A DNA stretch of 8,074 nt from positions 1 through 8,074 of the forward strand of contig JAFZEK010000052.1 in the NCBI GenBank assembly GCA_017560705.1, in the 5' to 3' direction. The position numbers were made by a program, and so were the translations under genes. The notes beneath the pieces are model-generated. The model had not been told where the DNA came from. It made no database searches and worked only from the letters and a program-made list of their open reading frames with translations. The stretch's first letter is position 1. Every line of letters begins with the position of its first letter. This stretch comes from Bacteroidales bacterium (lineage in GTDB: Bacteria > Bacteroidota > Bacteroidia > Bacteroidales > P3). This document shows, one piece after another, positions 5,421-8,074 of the stretch.

Positions 5421-6872
5421 TTATAGATATCTGTTGCTATTAGGTAACACATATTCGTCGGCATTATCTAGAACGTCTTTTACAACGTTTATTTCCAAGA
5501 AAGATGTTTTTGTTCCCTCTTTACCACCACTTAGGTATGCAACCATGTCATTTTCTTCTATTATTCCTCTTCTAAGCAGTTCTCTTAATGCGGAGAAATA
5601 ATATTGTTGTCCGTTAGCTTTTTCTGGCATATAGAAAGGTTCTACGCCGTAAGATAATGCAAGGTGTCTCATTGTTTTCTCATTGTAGCATATAGCAAAA
5701 ACAGGTATTTTGCCTCTAAATGCTGCAAGACTTCTTGCAGTGAAACCACTATATACATCGGTTACTATTACTTTTATAGCTTTTATTTTTGAGGCTGCTT
5801 TTACGGCTTGTTTAGCCAAAAATGATGTTACATCACAGTTGTCTTCTATTGGAATGCGAATGTCGTTTTCGGCTAGTTTATCTTTTTCAGCTTGTGAAGC
5901 TATTCTGGCCATTGTGCGTAAAGCTTCGACTGGATATTTTCCGTAAGCAGTTTCTCCACTAAGCATAAGAGCATCTGTGCGATAGTATATAGCGTTGGCT
6001 ATATCTGTTACTTCAGCTCTAGTGGGGCGTGGATTTTGAATCATTGTGTGTAGCATTTGGGTTGCTACAATTACAGGTTTGCGAGCATGTACACACTTTC
6101 TAATCAAAATGCGTTGTATACCAGGTATTCGTTCTTGAGGCACTTCGATTCCTAAGTCTCCTCGAGCTATCATTATTCCATCGGCTACTTCTAGAATTTC
6201 ATCAATATTGTCTACACCATCTTGATTTTCTATTTTCGCAATAATTTTTATTTTGCTATTGTGTGTGTCTAATATGCTTTTTATATCCAAAACATCTTGT
6301 TTGCAACGAACAAAAGAGTGGGCAATAAAGTCTATATCTTTTTCGATAGCAAAAAGTATGTTGTTTCGGTCTTTTTCTGTAAGTGATGGAAGATTTACGT
6401 GTACTCCAGGAATGTTTACACTCTTATGACTTCCTAGAATGGCATCGTTTTGCACTTCGCAGAAAAGATAGGTATCGTCTTTATCCAAAACTTTTAATGA
6501 GAGGTCGCCATCATCAATAAGTACACTATTTCCAATTTCCAAATCTTGAACGAAGAATGGATAAGATACAGATATACAATCTTTGGTTGTTTCTTGAAGA
6601 GGTGAACCTATTATTTTTACTTTATCCCCAGTGGTGAATTGTATTACGTCTTTACAATTGGTTGTGCGTATTTCAGGACCTTTTGTATCCATCATTATAG
6701 CAATGCGTGATGATACTTCTCTTACATTGTCTATCAGTTTTGTAAGTCCTTCTCTGTTGGCATGAGCTGTGTTCATTCTCACTACGTTCATTCCCGAGTC
6801 GAAAAGTTCTTGAATAAACTCTTTATCGCATCTCAAATCCGAAATGGATGCTACTATTTTTGTTTGTTTCAT
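5421..6872 (-). CDS. pyk: Pyruvate kinase
   Basis: This 483-residue enzyme converts phosphoenolpyruvate and ADP to pyruvate and ATP in the cytoplasm, the last step of glycolysis. The length is normal for bacterial pyruvate kinases. The barrel (A) domain starts with QTKIVASISDLR and includes VVRMNTAH (30-37, Arg32) and DTKGPEIRT (62-70). The B domain spans about 72-165. The active-site core follows: IAKIENQDG (Lys213 and the metal ligand Glu215), ARGDLGIEVPQE (Asp239), ATQML (Thr271), PRPTRAEVTDIANA and DALMLSGETAYGKYP. The C domain is about 345-483. The usual NFSH motif reads NTAH, so the serine that normally helps bind K+ is Ala36. Glu67, in the position linked to K+ dependence, is retained. 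From memory, Bacteroides homologues share NTAH and the DEYVLP-type C-terminus. ATG at 6872 gives the normal N-terminus. The gene has its own promoter (6987-6994) and terminator. Confidence 0.97.
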   Translation of the reverse strand: MKQTKIVASISDLRCDKEFIQELFDSGMNVVRMNTAHANREGLTKLIDNVREVSSRIAIMMDTKGPEIRTTNCKDVIQFTTGDKVKIIGSPLQETTKDCISVSYPFFVQDLEIGNSVLIDDGDLSLKVLDKDDTYLFCEVQNDAILGSHKSVNIPGVHVNLPSLTEKDRNNILFAIEKDIDFIAHSFVRCKQDVLDIKSILDTHNSKIKIIAKIENQDGVDNIDEILEVADGIMIARGDLGIEVPQERIPGIQRILIRKCVHARKPVIVATQMLHTMIQNPRPTRAEVTDIANAIYYRTDALMLSGETAYGKYPVEALRTMARIASQAEKDKLAENDIRIPIEDNCDVTSFLAKQAVKAASKIKAIKVIVTDVYSGFTARSLAAFRGKIPVFAICYNEKTMRHLALSYGVEPFYMPEKANGQQYYFSALRELLRRGIIEENDMVAYLSGGKEGTKTSFLEINVVKDVLDNADEYVLPNSNRYL

Positions 6873-6921
6873 ATTTGAATAGTTTTTATCCTATATATTT
6901 AACCACCAATTTATCCTAATT

Positions 6922-6957
6922 GTTCTATGCTCAACGTGCATGTTTAAAGCATAAAAC
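6922..6957 (-). promoter_or_regulatory. Inverted repeat in the pyruvate kinase leader
   Basis: GTTCTATGCT (6922-6931) and AGCATAAAAC (6948-6957) form a 10 bp stem with one G·U pair in the minus-strand RNA. The 16-base loop contains AACGTGCATGTT, itself close to palindromic. The element lies in the predicted leader of about 107 nt, 49 bases upstream of the ATG. It could be an operator or an RNA structure. There is no T-run, so it is not a terminator. Confidence 0.4.
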
Positions 6958-6986
6958 AACTTTTTTCGCAATTTAGAACGAATTTG

Positions 6987-7018
6987 CAAAGATACGTTTT
7001 TTATTTCACTATTTCGAA
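6987..7018 (-). promoter_or_regulatory. pyk: Bacteroidetes-type promoter for pyruvate kinase
   Basis: On the minus strand, TATCTTTG (6994 down to 6987) is an exact TAnnTTTG match, followed by CAAA. Twenty bases further upstream is TTCG (7018-7015), a weak -33 element that overlaps the last codons of porU. Transcription would start near 6980. The promoter makes pyruvate kinase independent of porU transcription. Confidence 0.7.
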
Positions 7019-8074
7019 TATATAATTTTCGTATGTTCTATTTGTTGGCTTCCATCGGAAAATGTAACAATGATTTTGGCAATGTAAAATCCTTTAGATA
7101 AAGGTATTCCGTTCATATTGTCAAAATTCCAAACTATAGGAGGGGTGCTGTAAGAACCTTTTTCTATCGTTGGGTTGAATTTTTTTGCCAAATGTCCCAT
7201 CATGTCATATATCACTATTTCTATAGAAGAAATGCTATCAGGTTGATTGTGTTCTAGTCTTAATGTTGTCTTTGTGTTTGATGGATTAGGATAGCAGTAG
7301 AATTTTCCCAATACTTGTGTTTTGCTATTCTTTACATTGAATAGTATGCTTTCAGTCGCAGAATAATTGTATATGTTCCAGGCTTTTAGTGTTATAGAAT
7401 GAGTGCCTTCTGCTATGTCTGATAATGGGTATTTTATGTAACCTTTGCTAGGATTGTTTGGATCTGTTTCGTAATAATCGTTTAGGATGATTATTTGATT
7501 GTAGTTATCATCCAAAACAGCTGTAATGTCATGTCCTATACCACTTCCTACAGCATTTATTCCAAGAGTATCGAAAAGTATAGCATAGATATATGGATTT
7601 TCGTTGGTAATACCACCAGATGTAAATAGGCTATCGTTCATGAACAAGCGAATTTTAGGTCGGGATTCAGTTATATCTGCATCCTGATTAAATCCACCGA
7701 ACATAATGTTATTGTAAAATCCGCAAGCATCTTCTATCCCGGATTGGGCGTAATGGCTTAATTTACCATGGTCGTATTGATATGCAACATCGCGTGGAAC
7801 AATGAATGAGTATTCGAATTTACCGTTTTTTACAGAGTCTTTTCCTTTGTATAGGATGTTCTTTTGTTGAGAAAATTCCATTTCTGTATCTTCATTATCG
7901 TTGGCTAAAGTTTTTGAGGTTATAAAGCGGTCGAATACAGTGGGATATACTTCACCATTAAAGTCTGTTATTAGTTGATTCGAATTGTTACGAATTTCGC
8001 CCTCTACGGTTATTTTTGTGAGTACAGTAGCTGTGTCTGTTACAAGGCTATCTATGGGTTTTCCATTGATGGAG
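7009..8074 (-). CDS. porU: Type IX secretion system sortase PorU, C-terminal part (partial)
   Basis: The frame is open from the right edge to TAG at 7011-7009 and gives 354 residues. The Met at 7881 is internal: the 64 residues before it are in frame and match the family. PorU is an outer-membrane-associated C25 (gingipain-like) cysteine protease that removes C-terminal sorting domains from T9SS cargo and joins the cargo to A-type LPS. The catalytic domain is outside the window. The visible part resembles the region after it: VYPTVFDRF, a segment beginning KNGKFEYSFIVPRDVAYQYD with HGKLSHYA after it, FGGFNQDADIT, RPKIRLFMND, GINAVGSGIGHDITAVLDD and an EGTHSITLKAWNIYN beta-sandwich segment. 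This pattern matches P. gingivalis PorU as I remember it. The last 99 residues (from GKFYCYPNP) form a sorting-domain-like or FlgD-Ig-like module with GIPLSKGFYIAKI, consistent with PorU's own retained C-terminal domain. Downstream lies pyk, not porV. Confidence 0.88.
   Translation of the reverse strand, partial: SINGKPIDSLVTDTATVLTKITVEGEIRNNSNQLITDFNGEVYPTVFDRFITSKTLANDNEDTEMEFSQQKNILYKGKDSVKNGKFEYSFIVPRDVAYQYDHGKLSHYAQSGIEDACGFYNNIMFGGFNQDADITESRPKIRLFMNDSLFTSGGITNENPYIYAILFDTLGINAVGSGIGHDITAVLDDNYNQIIILNDYYETDPNNPSKGYIKYPLSDIAEGTHSITLKAWNIYNYSATESILFNVKNSKTQVLGKFYCYPNPSNTKTTLRLEHNQPDSISSIEIVIYDMMGHLAKKFNPTIEKGSYSTPPIVWNFDNMNGIPLSKGFYIAKIIVTFSDGSQQIEHTKIIYSK
7012..7308 (-). other. C-terminal sorting-domain-like module of PorU
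   Basis: This module has YPNP near its start, then IEIVIYDMMGHLAKKF, a loop, VWNFDNMNGIPLSKGFYIAKI and a tail ending KIIYSK. At about 99 residues it is longer than the LRR protein's sorting domain and closer to the FlgD Ig-like form. In P. gingivalis PorU carries such a domain and keeps it (established for that species); whether it is kept here is inference. Confidence 0.7.

Noticed and set aside
5401..5601. Plus-strand small frames within pyruvate kinase (also 5710-5946)
   Set aside because: They are antisense shadows of a well-supported gene and have no start signals or protein features of their own.
7009..7881. Separate 290-residue protein starting at the Met at 7881
   Set aside because: The frame stays open to the right edge, and the upstream residues match the PorU family, so the Met is internal.
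1..8074. tRNA, rRNA, prophage or integrated-element genes
   Set aside because: No cloverleaf, rRNA-like segment, integrase or transposase coding sequence was seen on either strand.

Overview
The window reads as chromosomal DNA from a low-GC member of the Bacteroidota, most likely Bacteroidales. Four things point there: promoters with the Bacteroidetes -7 element TAnnTTTG, A-rich start regions without Shine-Dalgarno sequences, type IX secretion system (T9SS) proteins, and a pyruvate kinase of the Bacteroides type. I cannot name the genus. No tRNA, rRNA, CRISPR array, transposase or phage gene is visible.

Layout. Bases 1-149 (+) are the last 48 codons of a gene that resembles a TonB C-terminal domain. 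A 614-base gap follows, with a degenerate 22-23 bp tandem array built on TCGA (165-346) and then a promoter (about 545-552). At 764-2596 (+) is a 610-residue lipoprotein with a divergent OmpA-like middle and a C-terminal TPR region, closed by a strong intrinsic terminator. A second TAnnTTTG promoter (2827-2834) and a structured leader of about 147 nt precede a 634-residue BspA-type leucine-rich-repeat protein (2988-4892, +) that ends in a T9SS type A sorting domain. The gap 4893-5420 holds a structured, probably dispersed repeat, a G·U-containing hairpin and the pyruvate kinase terminator. On the minus strand, pyruvate kinase (5421-6872) has its own promoter just past the end of the upstream gene. 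That gene (7009 to the right edge, still open) is the C-terminal part of PorU, the T9SS sortase.

How the genes fit together. PorU processes and anchors proteins that carry C-terminal sorting domains. The LRR protein carries such a domain, so the window contains part of the secretion machine and a predicted client. The lipoprotein and the TonB-like fragment are also cell-envelope proteins. Pyruvate kinase is a housekeeping enzyme that sits between them, apparently as its own transcription unit. Known families explain all the genes, and I see no new multi-gene system. The least explained parts are non-coding: the TCGA array and the structured block at about 4971-5206.
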